Source: Siphonodentalium dalli (Eukaryota; Mollusca; Scaphopoda; Gadilida; Siphonodentaliidae). From it: DNA of 64,000 nt. This document shows, piece after piece, positions 35,901 to 50,900 of this stretch. Where the stretch lies: contig CP136063.1 of assembly GCA_032622095.1 (NCBI GenBank), positions 184,737,956 to 184,801,955 of the forward strand. Direction: 5' to 3'. Position 1 is the stretch's first letter, and each line of letters starts with the position of its first letter. Position numbers and translations under genes: made by a program. A model generated the notes under the pieces. It was not told the origin of the DNA. It did not search any database and was given only the letters and a program-made list of their open reading frames with translations.

Positions 35901-38900
35901 GGTAAAGAAATAATAAAAGCTTTTTATCATTAGTGAACTTTTAACTTTTTCAATGCACGACCATAATCCTGAACATGATGAAACTTAATACAGAATTCAG
36001 AGAACATAGGCTTAATCTCATTATTTTCTTGTAAAGAAAAACTTACAAATTCAGGGCTAATGGTGTTGTGTTTCATGATTTTCAGAGCAAACCATCATTA
36101 AAACAGATATTTACGACAGTAAAACCAGCAGTCAACCACTGAAACTAATGAAAAACAGCCGTTTGTTAACCCTTCCATGACAGGAGCTTCCTGATATTTT
36201 GTGAAAACCCTCTGCAAATGCATTCTCTTATATATGTCAGTCTCCCAATAGAGAACCTCGCATATATAAGAGAATACAAATTGGCCTAACAATATTTACC
36301 TTGACCTTGTAAGCCAGTGCATTCTCTTATGTATGCGAGTCTCCCTATGGTAGACTCACATATATAAGAGAAAGCACTGGCACAGAATCTTTAATGCTGC
36401 ACCAGTGCAGTTCCTGTCATGAAAGAGTTAAACTTATTATCTAAATATTTCCAACAAATGACTGAATAGGAATCATACAGCTTCTGCATGTTGATTGTCC
36501 TCCAATGAATAGTAGACTATTCCAAAGTATAATTTTATAACTGAATGGGAGAATCCATCCAGTAATAACTATTTCCAATACCTGGACCAGTGTGTTTCAG
36601 TGTGAAGTTCTCATCTCCAAATTTGCTGCCATATATTGACTTGCCACCAGTACCATCATGATTGGTGAAGTCTCCACCTTGGCACATCTTCACAATGTTA
36701 AGGACAGATATAACATCATATCGATCAAATGATGCTCTACCTCTTGTGGCAGCACATCCATCAATAACAATATTTTTCTGAAACTTGTTTTGATGACATG
36801 TTTGCTATATTATTCAAAAATAACACAGGAGATCCTAATATTTTATGAGAAACTATTCAAACTAATATCTAATTTATTGTAATATAGGAAACAAAACAAC
36901 TATTTTCAGCACTACATGTATATCGACAAATTTGTTTGGAAATCTTAGTAAATATGTTTTGTATACATAATTTGGGGTTGGAACGAGCCATGTCCATTTA
37001 AAACAGGTTGCACCAGCGGTCCTGACTTACCCCCAGGGTGGCAAATTCAAATATGTGCAAGTAGGAAGCCAAATACTGAGGACCTCTACAATTCTCCCCT
37101 CCGTAAGATCAGTCATTCAAATAATGGTTAAGAAACATCAGCAGAAGAGTCAGATGACAAAATTTACAAACTAAGGGCCGTAACTCAGGCAAAAAAAATG
37201 CAAATAACATCATTGGACACACTTTTGAAAGCAGTCGTAATGGCAAACATCCTCCGTACCAAATTTCATTCAGATCCGATAACCATGGCTGAGATATCTG
37301 ACCAGACGGACAGAAAAAACACTATTTCCAGATAAATAAAGAAGATTAACTCTAGAATGGAAAATGTGCCCCACTTCTGAAAGCAGTCATGATGGCGAAC
37401 ATCCATACCAAATTTAATTCAGAACCGATAATCCATGGCTAAGATTACGCCCAGACAAATGGACAAACAGACAAAATCAATACAGTAGACCCCCCATTTT
37501 TCTTCTGACATAAAGTGACAACCAGTGAAATAATTATACCACCATGTTATATGTGTGTGGTTCTGCTCCAAATAAAATATATCTTTGCCATATGTCTTCT
37601 GTTATATCTGCACAGCATATCAAGGGGCATGGAAAAGTTAAATGTAGTTAATATCCTGTATCATATCAGGAGTGATAACTCTATTCTAACTGTGCAAATA
37701 TGGCATGCAGTGTTTCTTAACTGGCTATCTTGAGCATATATATCTGTAGCCTAGCTGGGAATTCTGTCATAAAACATAATATATAGTAGCAAAAATACGA
37801 GTGGCTAATCATGCCAGGATTTCTCGCACCTTGAACAGATCTGGAAAATCCCCTTTATAGCTATTACAGCTATATTTAGCTAATGTTATTACAGTTAAAT
37901 ATGACAGCCAGAAAACATATTTCCATAAATTTTCTTGGGATTTGGTTATTACAGCAAACTTTTGCAACTATATTTGACAACTGGCCATGGTTGCACTGAA
38001 CATTTCTGTTGTACCAGATTACGCCAAGTCTAGGAAACTATAAAATTACATGCATGTATTTAAAAATCTGTTTTGAAATTTGACACATGTATATTTGGTC
38101 ACATATTTTTCTGTTCATGAACATTTGTCAAAAAAATTGAATTTTGTTTTAAATCAGGTTGTTTATGTGCGAAAATTGAGATTGTGTTATATGCATCTGG
38201 TCTATACATATAAAGCAAAGATGTGTCATGCCATCTTAAAATTCATTTACATAGAAATAAACATTAGAGGGGAGGCAGGAAGACATCCTAGTCTGGCTAA
38301 GTCATCCCAATTCAATATACAATATTTCCCTCTAACATATATTACCATTCTTGTACTTTTCATTTGTATATTGAAAATATAATTATCCTACGAGCTCAGT
38401 TCAGGTGAAAAGAGGGTGTCTGAGTACAAGTTTTTTAATTGTAGGCAACAACGTAATTATTCTCCAAAAGATTAAAGGATACAAATTGTGGAATAATTCT
38501 GTGAAATGTACTGCCTTTATAACCATAGCCTTTCTCGTGAGTACATAAACATCTGAAGTTTTCTGAAAATAAATGAAAGTATCAATGACACGGTGGCTCA
38601 ACTCGGAGAGGGGATAATGTCATACATATGCAGTCAACGTCGTTTTCGATGCATCTGTCGGCGTATAGAAGTGTCGGATGCCGAATTACATACTGTATAA
38701 TTTCATATAATTATACAAAGTATGTAGTTCGGCATCCGACACCTCTATACGCCGACAGATGCATCGAAATCGACGTTGATTGCTTATAATTATGACAATC
38801 AGCATATTAGTTGGTGATTAAACTATAAAATAAAAGTTTGAGATGAACACACACAATTCGATCTATGTTTCCAACTACACAAAAGCAAGACACCACACCC

Positions 38901-41900
38901 ATAAACTATTAAACTGTACTTGCTGGTGTAAATTTCACTTATTTAAAATGATTCTAGAACATCTATTGTCATAAAGACAATCCGATTCGATAGCAATTCC
39001 GAAGCGGTGTTCCCAAACTTCCCCACTGAATTTGCGGTCTCCGGTGACAAACTTGAAAAGTAAACAATCGGTACAAAGGTGCATTCTATGCTCTCATGAC
39101 CATTGCCATGTCATATTAGTATTGGCACGAAGCTGGATAAATGCTAATACTAATGGTGGAATAGTTATGTAATACATTCCTTTATCCCCATAATAAACTA
39201 ATGTATTATTTTGCTGTTTAATCGGCGATAATTTTTCGCTGAGAGTTGGCGTCTTAGGTTACCACTAGAAACGGAAGTTATTTCTTGCGATTTGATTGGT
39301 GGACTAAATCAAATTCCGGGTAAATTCGCCCCATGGATAATCGACTTTGCTTGCGAACTTTTTAAAGTATCACTACACCCAGTGATGCGGGAAATGACAC
39401 TTCCCTCGGCTGATAGATATTGTTGCTTCCAAGTGTATCTAAGGGCCTTGACCAATCAAATGAACGCATTTAAGTGAAAGCGAAAGTAGTTGTAATTACA
39501 TTACTGTACAGTCAATTGAGCAATAAGGAATGCAGAAAGTTTAAATGTTTAAGTAATAGTAGAGATCAACACGAATAGTCATATGAAGTTTGATATCAAA
39601 TGGATGTAAAATGCTGGCTTTTGAGTGTACTGAAGAATTTAGTCATGCAAAGAGTAACATCCAAGATGGCTGCTGGAAACCAACATGTCTGTAAATTTTC
39701 AAAACAATTCTCAAAAAAATGTGAGCAACATGATGTGCCAATAGGTCACATTTTTTAACGAATATGGGAAAAAATTGATGGCTCCCATCTAGAGGTCACC
39801 TTGAAGATTTATGTAAAGTTTGGTGACGATTGGACGAGGGATGTGGCTTGTAGGATGTGCCAAAGGATTAAGTCATGTAAAGAAAGAAATCCAAGATGGC
39901 TGTTGGCAGGGACCAGCCTAGGGGGCGACGTGGGCGAAATAGTCGCCCTGTGTGGCCGCAAGTCTCCCTGAAATGACAAAGTGGATGTCTCCCTTAAAAA
40001 AAAAAATTAAAAAAAATTTTAATCTCCCTGAAGAATTGGTGACTGGATGATCTACTGCTCAGCTTAACACTTCCAGTTTATCCTCACCCATGTAGAAAAT
40101 CTATTGTGGACAATAATAACAGCTAAAACAATCAGTTCTAATGAATAGTTACTAGCGACAAATAGTCGCACTAACGCTCCACTTCTCCCTGGTAAGCCCT
40201 CACTTCTCCTTATTTTTCCAAGAGGGAGAAGTCACTTCTCCCTATATTTTGACCCTAGGCTGGTCCCTGGCTGTTGGTGGCCATTGTTTTTAAATGAATT
40301 TGGGAAAAAATTGATGGATCCTATCTAGTGGTCACCTTGAACATCCATATGAAGTTTGATGACGATTGGATGAGGGATGTGGACGATAGGGTGTGCCAAA
40401 GGATTTAGTCGTGCAAACAGTAAAATTCAAGATGGCTGCTGGCAGCTATGTTTTTCATCAAAAATCATTCACATTTGACAGGTCCCATCTTGAGGTGATC
40501 CTAAACATGTCTGAACAGTTTGAAATCCAAGATGGCCAATGGCGGCCAAGTTTTTCAACAAATTTCAGTATAAATTGATGGCTCCCATCTATGAGGTCAC
40601 CCTGAAGATCCATATGCAGTTTGTTGACGATTGGATGAGGGATGTGGCCTGCAGGGTGTGCCGAAGGATTTAGTCATGCAATCGAAGTAAAATCCAAGAT
40701 TGCCGCTACGGCCATGTTTTTCAACATACTAAGGAAATAATTTACGGATCCCATCTAGTGGTCACCCTGAAGATCCAAGTGAAGTTTGGTGACAATCGGA
40801 TGCGGGATCTGGTCTGTAGGGAATGCCAAAGGATTTAGTCATGCAAAGAGTAAAATATTGATGGCTCCCATCTAGAGGTCACCCCGAACATCCATATGAA
40901 GTTTGGTGACGATTAGTTGAAGGATGGGGCCTGTAGGATGTGCTAAAGGAAATTGTTGACAGACGCAAGTTACGACTGATGGACAGACACCCCAGGTATG
41001 GATGACGGATGCCAACACATGGCTATTGCTAAAACTTGATTTGGTCAAGTTAAGCTAAAAGTAAGATAACATTCACTTACTTGAGGATAATAAATTAGGG
41101 CAGTCATTATTACCACCTATCAATTATCAGCGAGAGCTGGGATGTTGGCAAGTGCATACCCCTATGGGTTGTTATCAAAACATTTGACAATGCATCATAG
41201 CTTTAGCTCTGTCTATAAAGTTATTTAGTTGGATTGTTCAATCTATGCATGCTAATCCTTCTACAGCCAGATGAGAAGTGTGTGTTTAGAATGAAAATTG
41301 TACCAAATTGAATCATAATTGTTCTGCTAAACTTTTAACAGATAGCTTCCTAAATTAAAATATTTTTATACATAAAAATCAAAATGTTAAAGATCTTTAG
41401 AAATCTCTATCTCAAAATTACTATTTTATACTTCAAAATCTATACAGAAAGTTCAGGTAAGATATAGACAATCATCAAAGTATTTTCATTCAGAGGCTAA
41501 GGGAAATTGGCAGACAGATACATACACAAATAACCTAACTAGATAGATGGTCGGCCAATAATGCTAAATGCTCAACCAGACTTTATCTCAAATGAGCTAG
41601 AAAGATACTGGTAAAAAGATGTGCATTGTTAATTAAGCTTTGAAAAGACATTAGTTGCATACCCGCAGTTTTAGGCACGACATCAGATCTGAGTTCCATA
41701 ACAATCCGGTCCGCTTCTCGACTCCCTATCTTAATGTCAAAGAAAACCATGGGATTGGCTTTTGATTTCTTGGCATCTGATGCTGCATCCTAAAATAATG
41801 AAATTATAGATGTTTTAGGTGTCTGCGAACATTTGAGATACGCTTTAAAGATGCATAATCCGATTTAACGCTCCCAAATTACTATTTCTTTGGCTTCAGG

Positions 41901-44900
41901 GGTAAAAAAAAATATTTGATTCGAGTCGAGTAACCCTCCCATCAAAGCTCAGATTGATTAGATATCGATTTTTAAATTCTATTATTTTTCACCAACGGTA
42001 CTTTTTAGTGGCCTGGAAAAAAGTTGACGAGCCGACGGTCTCAGACCAAATTGCGGATGAAGACGGATAACTCTAAAATCAAGTGGCTTTCATTGAACAA
42101 AATGTTGATAAATAACATAAATTTTATACTATAGTTGACTGTGGTTAGCATTATTTTTAGATAATATATAGATTTTGATAACTGAAGCGGCATTTAAAAA
42201 ATTGTTGTTGTTGTTGTTGGAATCTAATGATATGGGGACCATCAAATCGGATTGAGTACCATTATTGTAAAATCATGCAAAAGACTTGATATGATTTGAC
42301 ATTCTATACATTTTCAAACCCTCCCGCAAAGGCGATACCTGCATGTATCATTTATTTTGGTCAATATTTGGGTCAGTGAAAACTGACCGATAAACAATAG
42401 AGTTGTGTACGTGGTTGATAAGTCTTCTTTTTCTGTTCTAATTTGTTACTGCGCAGATCGGGTTTCATATCAATACCACATAATCTGCAGACATGTTCAT
42501 GGTGTGATAACATGACACAAACTAGTGATATATATACATGCTAGTGGAGCCGTATTTGCCCGTCTGGAGGTGTAGCCGTCACTGCGCATGATCAATGAAT
42601 TTTACAGTTTACACTAGTTTGGTAAGTTACGCGATTACCTCCAATTGCAGGCCATCATCCTTTTGCGGATGTCAATACATGTTACACTTGTTGGCGTCTG
42701 CTGAACAATGTTGTGGTAATATACAGTATAAGTGACTATATACAGGTCAAAGATATCTACGGTATATAATATATCGTTAGCTTTAGTTTCTTCGATTCTA
42801 TGAAAATGCATGGACATACCTCTGTTAGATTGCAGAGTGTGTTTTGTGTCATAATCATGCTAGTTGTAAATTAAACACATTTTAATTTCCCCACACTGTT
42901 AATGCCTCATTGTAAACAATCACATATATGGCAAATTTTGGTACGCCGAAAAACAACCCACCTTTTGTACACTGTTGTTACGTCGGGTACATTGGTTACA
43001 TTTTATGAGCACAAATTTAGAAACTTAGAAAACATATTTCCTGAACTAATTTCAGGACCATGGGTACACGGGGTACAAATGGTTACTTCTGGTTACTTTA
43101 CCTATTAGTTAATGTTACATTTGTTACTTTTTTTTTCTTTTTTCTTAGGAATCTTAAAGTACCCTGTTACATTGGTTATAATTTAGATTTTTCGTTCAAA
43201 AATCAAGTTGAGACGATGTCAGCAGCAAATGTTTGTCTGTCAACTCTGTCCTGGTTGTTTGCTTCATCTTCGAAAAATGTATGAGCCTTTGTGCCAAATT
43301 TGGGGACAATCAGATTTGATGTTGACATCGGGCACCCGATTCTATTTGAGAATTGATTCGGTTGCCGAATTCCCAATTCACAGGGCCCTAGTTAGTGCAG
43401 GAACATTATAAAACTGCACAGATGTTTCTTACTGATGTGTCCTCTGTGGCTCTCTTGATTCCGTGTACAGCAGCCCCGTCTTTGTCAAGAGTCTCTCCGG
43501 CATGCTGCTGTAACCATGTGTCATCTGCCCACACTGTTAATTTAAAACAATGAGTTAGCAATTATAAATTCCTAAAGATATGTAGAATGATGTGACACTG
43601 TGTTGAAATTAAATTTTCTTTCATTTGCATGGTTGTGTGAGGTGATTCAAAATGCCCATGAATACTCGAAGATAAGTAGTTAATGTTTATTTAATGAAAT
43701 TTGGACAAATTTTATGGCTCCCATTAAGTGGTCACCCAAAATATCAAAAGTTTGGTAATGATTGGACGAGGGATGTGTTCTTTAGGGTTTGCCTAAGGAT
43801 TTAGTCATGCAAAAAGTAAAATACAAGATTGCTGCCGGCAGCAATGTTTTTTATCAAATTCGGTAGCACCCATCTAGATGTGATCATAAACATGCCTGTA
43901 AATTTTTGAAACAATTCTCCAATTAATGCGGGCTGTAGGGTGTGCCGATCGATTGAAATTTGAAATCCAAGATGGCTGCTGACAGCCATGTTTTTTAACA
44001 AACTTCAGAACAAAATTATAGCTCCCATCTAGAGGTCACCTCCAAGATCCATATGAAGTTTGCTGACACTCAGATAAGAGATATGACCTGTAGCATGTTC
44101 TAAAGAAAATTGGATCGCAGATGCTGGATGGACGACAGATGCCAACACATGGCAATTGCTCAAACTTGACTTTCTATGAGTCATGTGAACTTAAGCTAAA
44201 TATTCAGGATATTTAATTCATAAATATTTTTGGATTTAATGGGACCATTTGACAAAGTAACCACATTTCATTGAAGTGTATGCATTCCTCAGAGATTAAT
44301 AACAATTTAAAGTTCATAGTAAAAATTGACAATCAAGTTCAAGGCTGCCAATAGTGTGCCTGTCACTTGCAGAATAAGGTCCCCAGAGGGTGAATTTAGA
44401 CGTGCGGGATAACAAGTTGGATAAGTTCTCCACATTAATTGTGTTTTTAGAAGAAAATCAATGCTGTAAGCTGAGTACAAGGGGTTAATATGTGAACAGA
44501 GAACACATACCTGCACGACTAGCACCTTCTTTAATCTTCATTGGTTTCGCCAAATTCACTCTCATTGTTTTTCCAAAGAGCTCAGACTCATTCTGCAATA
44601 AATTTCATTGAAATATATTTAGAAATAAACATTATGAGTAGAAAGAGTTAATAAAAAGGCAGAATAATTTATTTTCTTCCCATAATTGAACAATTGGAAA
44701 ACTTCACTTTTCATTAATTTAGAATGTGCTCACTTCTTTGTGAAATAATTTTCAGTTTTGCATAAATTTCAACCCAATTTTTAAACAAAAATTTAGGGAA
44801 TATTCTTCTTAGGAGTAAAAAACACCCTCTAGAGCTGGGCATTCATGATTTGCAGATCAGAATGGTTTGTGAACGAGGCAGATTGCTGGTGTATCCATAT

Positions 44901-47900
44901 AGTTAGTGTAAATTACATGTAGCATCCTGCATAACCATAAAGGAAATATATGCTCATTCTAGAAAACTTTGGGTACAGTACTAGAGGGACAAAATGTTCT
45001 TTACTTTTGGTCTTCCAATTACAATACCAATATTTTTAAATAAAATCTTACTAACAACACAGCTGAACAACATGTCCATTTCTATTGGCTGATGCAGACT
45101 GATTTTTATGTTGGAGAACAAAATTATGTGATAAATTTGGGAAAGAGGTACAATCTGACCAAAATTTATATCTACAACTAATTTGGATGCCCAAACACTA
45201 CGCCATTCAAAAGGTCCATAATTGGGCTAGATCAATCCCTTAACTAGTATTGATCACCTCCCGTCACAAAACTAAAACCCTCCACTAACCAACCATAAGA
45301 TTTACATCACTGGACTTGCTGATGCAGACAATCGATCAGAGACCAACGTACCATGTTATCAACAGCTGCTGCAGCATCCTAGAAAAGAAAAAATAAACAT
45401 TCAAACTAGAGAATCTTTAGCTTTTTAATAATATACATGTACATGTATATATGGAGATTTATGTAGCCATGGACTCAGTTTGAGTGTTCATTTCTTCAAC
45501 TGTCTTTGCTTCAGTGAGTGCGAACAAATTCTCATAAATTATCGAAATGGCCATGTACGGTATAGGGATTTAGTCATGCAAAGAGTAAAATCCAAAATGG
45601 CTGCCGGTGGCAATTTCTTTTTGTAACGAAATTCTGAAAAAAATGATGACTCAATCTAGTGGTCATCCGGAAGATCCATATGAAGTTTAATGACGATTGG
45701 ACGAGGAATGTCATTTGTAGGGTTGCCAAACGATTTAGTCATAGAAAGAGTAAAATCCAAGATGATCGCTGGCGGCCATGTTTTTCAACAAAATTCAGAC
45801 AAATTGATTGCGCCCTTTTAGTGGTCAGGATGAGGGATGTGGTCTGCAGGGTGTGCCAAAGGATTTAGTCATGCAAATAGTAAAATCAAAGATGGCTGCC
45901 AGCGGCTATATCATTCATTGAAAATTGTTCAAATTTGACAGCTCCCATCTAAAGGTAATCCTAAACATGCCTGTAAATTTTCAAAACAATTCTCCAATAA
46001 ATGCGGGCTACAGGGTGTGCCAATGGATTCAAATTTAGAATCCAAGATGATCACTGGCGGCCATGTTTTTCAACAAAATTCGGAGAAATTTGATTGCGCC
46101 CATTTAGTGGTCAGGATGAGGGATGTGGTCTGTAGAGTGTGCCAAAGGATCTTGTCATGCAAATAGTAAAATCAAAGATGGCTCCCGGCGGCCATATGTT
46201 TCATTGAAAAATTTTCAAATTTGACAGCTCCCATTTAGAGGTGACCCTAAATTTTCAAAACAATTATCCAATGAAAGTGTTAATGACACTGTAGCTCAAC
46301 TTAGGTAGGGGAATAATTTAATGGTTGACAGTAAATGGAGGAATAGGAAAGGTGCTAATTGAAATGTCTAACCTGTGCCAAAGGATTTAGTCATGCAAAG
46401 AGTAAAATCCAAGATGGCTGCTGGCGGCCATGTTTTTTTGGCCAATTGACCACAAAAGGACTCGTTCCCATATACGTGTCATTGTTAACATCCATGACAA
46501 ATTTCATGATGATCTGACCAAAGCTACGAACTGTAGCCCGCGCCAAAGGATTTAGTCATGCAAAGAGTAAAAAAAGATGGCTGCTGGCGGCCATGTTTTT
46601 CAGCCGAACAACACCAAAATGACTCGTTTCCCATCTACATGTCATTGTTAACATCCACGACAAATTTCATGAAGTTCCGACAAAAGCTACGACCTGTAGC
46701 CCGTACCAAAGGATTTAGTCATGCAAAGAGTAAAATCCAAGATGGCTGCTGGCGGCCATGTATTTTGGCCGAACGACACCAAAATCACTCGTTCCCATCT
46801 ACATGTCAATACTAACATCTATGACATATTTCATGATGATCAGATGAACAGTACGACCTGTAGCCCGTGTCAATGGATTGAATTTTGAAATCCAAGATGG
46901 CCACCAGCGGCCATGTTTTTTGGACGAACGACCCCAAAATGACTCGTTCCAATCTACATGTCATTGTTAACATCCATGAAAAATTTTATGAAGATCTGAC
47001 CAAAGCTACGACCTGTAGCCTGTGCCAAAGGATTTAGTCATGCAAAGAGTAAAATCCAAGATGGCTGCTGGCGGCCATGTTTTTTGGCCGAACAACCCCA
47101 AAATCACTCGTTCCCATCTACATGTCAATATTAACATCTATGACATATTTCATGATGATCAGAAGAACAGTACGACCTGTAGCCCGCGCAAATGGATTGA
47201 ATTTTGAAATCCAAGATGGCTGCCAGCAGCCATGTTTTTTTGCCGAATGACCCCAAAATGACTCGTCCCCATCTATATTTCAATGGCAACATTCATGACA
47301 AATTTCATAAACATCGGACCAAAGGTACGACCTGTAGCCCGCGCCAAAGGATTTAGTCATGCAAAGAGTAAAATCCAAGATGGCTGCTGGCGGCCATGTT
47401 ATTCCGCCGAACGACACCAAAATGACTCGTTCCCATCTACATGTTATTGTTAACATCCATGAAAAATTTCATGAAGTTCCGACCAAAGCTACAACCTGTA
47501 GCCCGCGCCAAAGGATTTAGTCATGCAAAGAGTAAAATCCAAAATGGCTGCTGGCGGCCATGTTTTTTGGCTGAATGACCCCAAAATCACTCGTTCCCAT
47601 CTACATGTCAATGTTAACATCCATGACAATTTTTATGATGATCAGACTAAAAGTACGACCTGTAGCCCACGCCAATGGATTGAATTTTGAAATCCAAGAT
47701 GGCCACCAGCAGCCATGTTTTTTGGCCGAATGACATCAAAATGACTCGTTCTCATCTACATGTCAATGTCAACATTCATGACAAATCTCATAAAGATCAG
47801 AGCAAAGGTACGACCTGTAGCCCGCGCCAAAGGAAATTGTTGACGGACACACAGACACACGGACGCCAAACCATGGCAATAGCTCAAACTTACAAAGTAA

Positions 47901-50900
47901 GTTGAGCTAATAAATGCGTGCTATAGGGTGTACTGATCGATTCAAAATTTAGAATCCAACTTGGCTGCTAGCAGCCATGATTTTTACTTAATTTTGGAAA
48001 GAAATTGATGGCTCCCATGTAGAGGTCACCCTGAAGATTCATATGAAGTTTGTTGTTGATCAGATAAGGGAGGCGGCCTGTAGGGTGTGCCAAAGGATTT
48101 AGTCCTACAAAGAGTAAAATCCAAAATGTTGCTGGTGGCCATGTTTTTCAACGAAATTCGGAAAAATTGGATAGCTCTCATCTAAAGGTCACCCGAAGAT
48201 CAATAAGAAGTTTGGTGATGATCGGATGAGGGATATGGTCTGTTGGGTGTGCCAAAGGATTTAGTCATGCAAAGACTAAAAAGAATAAAATCTAAAATGG
48301 ATTTTTCAAATTTAATAGTTCCCATCTAGAGGTTATCCTAAACATGACTATAAATTTTCAAAACAATTCTCCAATGAAAGTGTCAATGACACTGTAGCTC
48401 AACTTGGGGAAAGAGTTAGTTTTTTGCTAAGCAATGAATAGAATGATCAAGAAGAAGGAAAGTAAACTAGAGGTCCCCATGAAAATCCATATGACATTTG
48501 GTGATGATCGGATGAGAGATGTGCCAAAGGATTTAGTCATTCCAAGATGGATGCTGGTGGCCATCATGTTTTTCAACGAATTTCGGTCAAAATACGAGGC
48601 TCCCATCTAGAGGTCACCCTGAAGATCCATATGAAGTTTTGTGATGATCGGATGAGGGATGTGGTCTCTATGGTGTGCCAAAGGATTTAGTCATACAAAG
48701 AGTAAATTCCAAGATGGCAATTGCGGCCATGTTTTTCAATGAATTTCGATCAAAATAGGAGGCTCCCATGATCCCATCTAGAGGTCACCCCGATGATCCA
48801 TATGAAGTTTAGTGATCATCAGATAAAGAATGTGGTCCTCCTGGTCCACCTGTAGCTCCTGTCTACAGGTGATTCTAAACATGACTGTAAATTCTAAACA
48901 AATGCGGGCTGCAGGGTGTGCCAATGGAATCCAATTTGAAATCCAAGATGGCTGCGGGCAGCCATGTTTTTCAAAATATTTTGGTAAAGATAGGAGGCTC
49001 CCATCTGAAGGTCACCCCGAAGATCAATGTGAAGTTTGGTGTTGATCGAATGAGGGATGTGGTCTGTAGGGTGTGTCAAATGATTTAGTCATGCAAGAGT
49101 AAATTCCAAGATGGCTGGTGGTGGCCATCTTTTTAAACCAATTTCGGAAAAAAAATTATGGCTCCTTCTAGAGGTCACCCGAAGATCCATATGAAGTTTG
49201 GTGACGATCATTTGAGGGATGTGGTCTGTAGGGTTTGCCAAAGGATTTAGTCATGCGAAGAGTAAAATCAAAGATGGCTGCCAGCGGCCACGTTTTTTAT
49301 CGAAAATCGTTCAAATTTGATAGCTTCCATCTACAGCTGATCACAATCGTGCCTGCAAAATTTTAAAATGATCCATCAGTAAATACAGGCTATAGGGTGT
49401 GCTGATGGATTAAAATTTGAAATCCAAGATGACTGCTGATGGCCATGTTTTTATCAAAATTCGGAAAAAATTGATAGCTCCCATCTTTAGCTACATATGA
49501 AATTTGGTGAAGATCGGAGAGGGCATGCCGAAGGAAATTGGTGACACAAGCGTGGATGACAGATGCCAACCCATGGCAATAGCTAAAACTTTAAGTTGAG
49601 CTAATAAATGCAGGGTGTGCAGATATATTCAAATTTGAAATCCAAAATGGCTGGTGGTGGCCATCTTTTAAAATAAAATTCGGAAAAAAATTGATGGCTC
49701 CCATCTAGAGGTCACCCGGAAGATCCATATGAAGTTTGGTGATGATCAGATGAGGCATGTGTCCTGTAGGTTGTGCTTAAATATAATTGTTGATGGACAC
49801 ACACATGGACAGATGCCATCTCATTGCATTAGCTCAGATTTGTGTTTGTCAGTTGAGCCACACATAAAAATGTATACACAGAGAGCGTGTAATTGACTCA
49901 TGAATAGTAGTCCTATGGCAGGGTTTCCGCTAGGGGTTGTGGGAAACCTCAGTCTATAAAATATCTGCAAATATCAACTAGCATTTTTTGACAAAACATC
50001 CAGTTACATTCGAGGGTAAAATAAGTGAACTGACAATTTTTGTGCCGCCACCAACAATGGTAGAGGAAATTGTTAAAATTCAATTTATTTAACATCCGAC
50101 TTCACTACATTCATGACATGTAATACCATGAAATATTACTGTCGATCATTCTTCATTCACTAACATCTGGACCTCATCTACATACCGGTAACAATTAATG
50201 AGAACCAGTCAGAACAAAGAGTTAGTTGAGAATCTAATCGTGAGGTATCCCGACATAATCAACGATGTTTGCTCCGATATCTTTCAGAATACAGCAAAAA
50301 TACCTTTGTAATTGTCAATGTGTGTAGCCCTGAAAAGCATTCGTTTCCTGCCAAATGATTCACTAGTGATCAACGTTAACCCTTTACTTTACCCAACAAA
50401 CCGGCCAAATAAAGCTTCAACAGCCTAAATTATCTTGGGTCTGTCTCAATAAAACCTAGTCCAAGTCTTCTTGTACTAAAACCAGCTAAGATATTGGGAT
50501 GGCGATGCTGGCGTTTAGTCCGAGTTCCAGGCCCATGCATTCCTTTGACAGGACTTAAGCGTTAGTGATCCGCTCAAATAAAACCACAATTATATGAAAT
50601 AAAATATCACAATTGCTACAATAAACGGATAGTTTCCGCAGAAGACATGCTATTTTATCTGAAACCCACATCGGTTGTGAATTGAAAGCGGTAATTTAAT
50701 GTGAAAAGAAACATTTGCCGCAGTGTTAACATATTTTTTAAAGTATGCGAACTCAGTTGACCTTGCGAACTGCGTTCGGCATTTTCCGTTGAAAATATTC
50801 CGTAGATTTTGGACAACAACGCAAATTACGATGAATTCTCCATTGTAATCGTAATTATGTGTGTCAATAAATAAAATAATAAATAGATTAATTAAACATT

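Larger units (their letters stand above)
45555..49860 (+). mobile_element. Old subfamily-B array interrupted by two whole array elements
   Basis: Host monomers at 45555-46271, 47911-48374 and 49605-49860 are diverged subfamily-B repeats. Two complete head-to-tail elements (46272-47910 and 48375-49604) break it at the same monomer position: after CAATTMTCCAA and before TAAATGCRKG. The host ends in a degraded tail near 49860. The whole lies in PPIE intron 3. Confidence 0.8.
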
